This document shows, one piece after another, positions 5,923 through 6,557 of a DNA stretch of 6,557 bases. This stretch comes from an uncultured Oxalobacteraceae bacterium. Its GTDB lineage: Bacteria > Pseudomonadota > Gammaproteobacteria > Burkholderiales > Burkholderiaceae_D. Where the stretch lies: contig CALKVB010000100.1 in assembly GCA_937996605.1 (NCBI GenBank), positions 1-6,557 of the forward strand, written 5' to 3'. The notes beneath the pieces are model-generated. The model had not been told where the DNA came from and made no database searches. It was given only the letters and a program-made list of their open reading frames with translations. The number at the start of each line of letters is the position of its first letter. The first letter of the stretch is position 1. The position numbers were made by a program, and so were the translations under genes.

Positions 5923-6557
5923 GATGCTGATCTCCGCAGGAAAGGGAAGTCTTAGGAATAGTCAGTGCAAACAAAGCGCGCTCCACGCGTTCGACAATGG
6001 CGTCGTCGCTCAGGACACTCTCTTGCATTTGTTCATGAAAAAATTGTGGCGCAAAGCCTAGCTGCATCACGCGTGGCGCAATCACCATGGGCGCTGCAAT
6101 CGAGCCCATTAAAAAAGTAAAGGCTTGCATGGGAGCGATATCGCCGAGTTCTTGTTCTTGTTTAGCTTGAAGAATTAAGAGGATGATCAATTGCATGTGA
6201 CGTGAGCCATTCTTCTTCAAGAAATCTTGCGCCACTTGATCGCCGCGCGCCGCATCAGCCCACACACGGCCAAGCCAGCTACCGTGTTCGCGCAACAATC
6301 TCGCTAAGCGCAGCATGGTGTGCTTGAGCTTTTGTAATGCTGTCCCTGGTTGTTCAGTTTCTGCTTGTAGTTGTGTGAACAATTCCTCATACATAGTTTG
6401 CAGCAAGATGGCGAGGAAGTTGTCCTTGGTGCGGAAGTGATAGTGGAACATGCCCATATTGACTTTGGCATGCTCTGTCAAAGCGCGCAAAGACAAGTCG
6501 CAACAGCCGCACAGCGGAAATAATTCGCGTCCACTTTGGAGCAAAGTTTGGTCGATA
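5915..6557 (-). CDS. TetR-family transcriptional regulator, missing its first residues (right edge of window)
   Basis: A likely repressor of the operon it heads. The frame is open to the window edge, so the start and probably about ten or more residues are outside; 213 codons are visible. A TTG at 6544 could pose as a start, but the residues before it (I-D-Q-T) continue the expected first helix, so I treat the gene as partial. Visible residues 1-48 match a TetR DNA-binding domain: 'LLQSGRELF' (5-13), then 'SLRALTEHAKVNMGMFHYHF' (22-41), with 'RTKDNF' after it. The helical remainder (about 55-200) is the ligand-binding and dimerisation domain and does not reveal the ligand. Unusually, the turn after the first helix reads 'PLCGCCD', with cysteines at 16, 18 and 19. 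The stop overlaps the adaptor start by 8 bases, so regulator and exporter are co-transcribed from a promoter beyond the window. This order recalls E. coli cecR-ybhG. Confidence 0.9.
   Translation of the reverse strand, partial: IDQTLLQSGRELFPLCGCCDLSLRALTEHAKVNMGMFHYHFRTKDNFLAILLQTMYEELFTQLQAETEQPGTALQKLKHTMLRLARLLREHGSWLGRVWADAARGDQVAQDFLKKNGSRHMQLIILLILQAKQEQELGDIAPMQAFTFLMGSIAAPMVIAPRVMQLGFAPQFFHEQMQESVLSDDAIVERVERALFALTIPKTSLSCGDQHHA

Noticed and set aside
1..6557. CRISPR arrays, tRNA or rRNA genes, insertion sequences, phage or defence genes
   Set aside because: No regularly spaced direct repeats, no tRNA-like cloverleaf or rRNA stretch, and no transposase, integrase or nuclease frame was seen on either strand. 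All long credible frames are assigned to housekeeping, secreted or transporter genes.

Overview
The window looks like an ordinary chromosomal stretch of a Gram-negative proteobacterium of intermediate GC content. A periplasmic adaptor lipoprotein (HlyD type), Sec-exported proteins and Shine-Dalgarno sites of the GGAG/AAGGA type all point that way. The overall style of the proteins suggests a betaproteobacterium close to Oxalobacteraceae (for example Undibacterium or Herminiimonas). That placement is inference from protein resemblance; no rRNA or other marker is present.

Layout: (a) 1-249, plus strand, is the C-terminal end of thymidine kinase (tdk), cut by the left edge. (b) 250-673 is a 424-base non-coding gap holding two degenerate, oppositely oriented copies of what looks like an ATTCC-type intergenic palindrome, plus the leader of the next gene. 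(c) 674-2722, plus strand, holds two exported proteins about 40 bases apart: a 180-residue secreted protein of unknown function, and an M28-family zinc metallopeptidase of the carboxypeptidase Q (PGCP) type with its zinc ligands apparently intact. (d) 2723-2837 is a convergent junction with a candidate terminator at the end of the peptidase gene. (e) 2838-6557, minus strand, is a tightly packed four-gene operon: TetR-type regulator (its first residues lie beyond the right edge), HlyD-family membrane-fusion lipoprotein, ABC ATPase and ABC-2 permease. Successive genes overlap by 8 and 4 bases, or are 2 bases apart.

The minus-strand genes form a compact relative of the E. coli CecR-YbhGFSR / YhiI-RbbA-YhhJ type exporter. 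The ATPase would energise a permease dimer in the inner membrane, and the lipoprotein adaptor would link it to an outer-membrane channel such as TolC, encoded elsewhere. The TetR protein, first gene of the unit, probably represses the whole operon in response to a small molecule. The operon promoter must lie to the right of the window. The two plus-strand exported proteins may be co-transcribed, but nothing in the sequence ties them functionally to the exporter.

I did not find convincing evidence of a new biological system. The items most worth a second look are the unknown secreted protein beside the secreted peptidase, the cysteine cluster in the DNA-binding domain of the regulator, the single-permease design of the exporter, the degenerate intergenic repeat pair, and a perfect 10-bp hairpin inside the peptidase gene.
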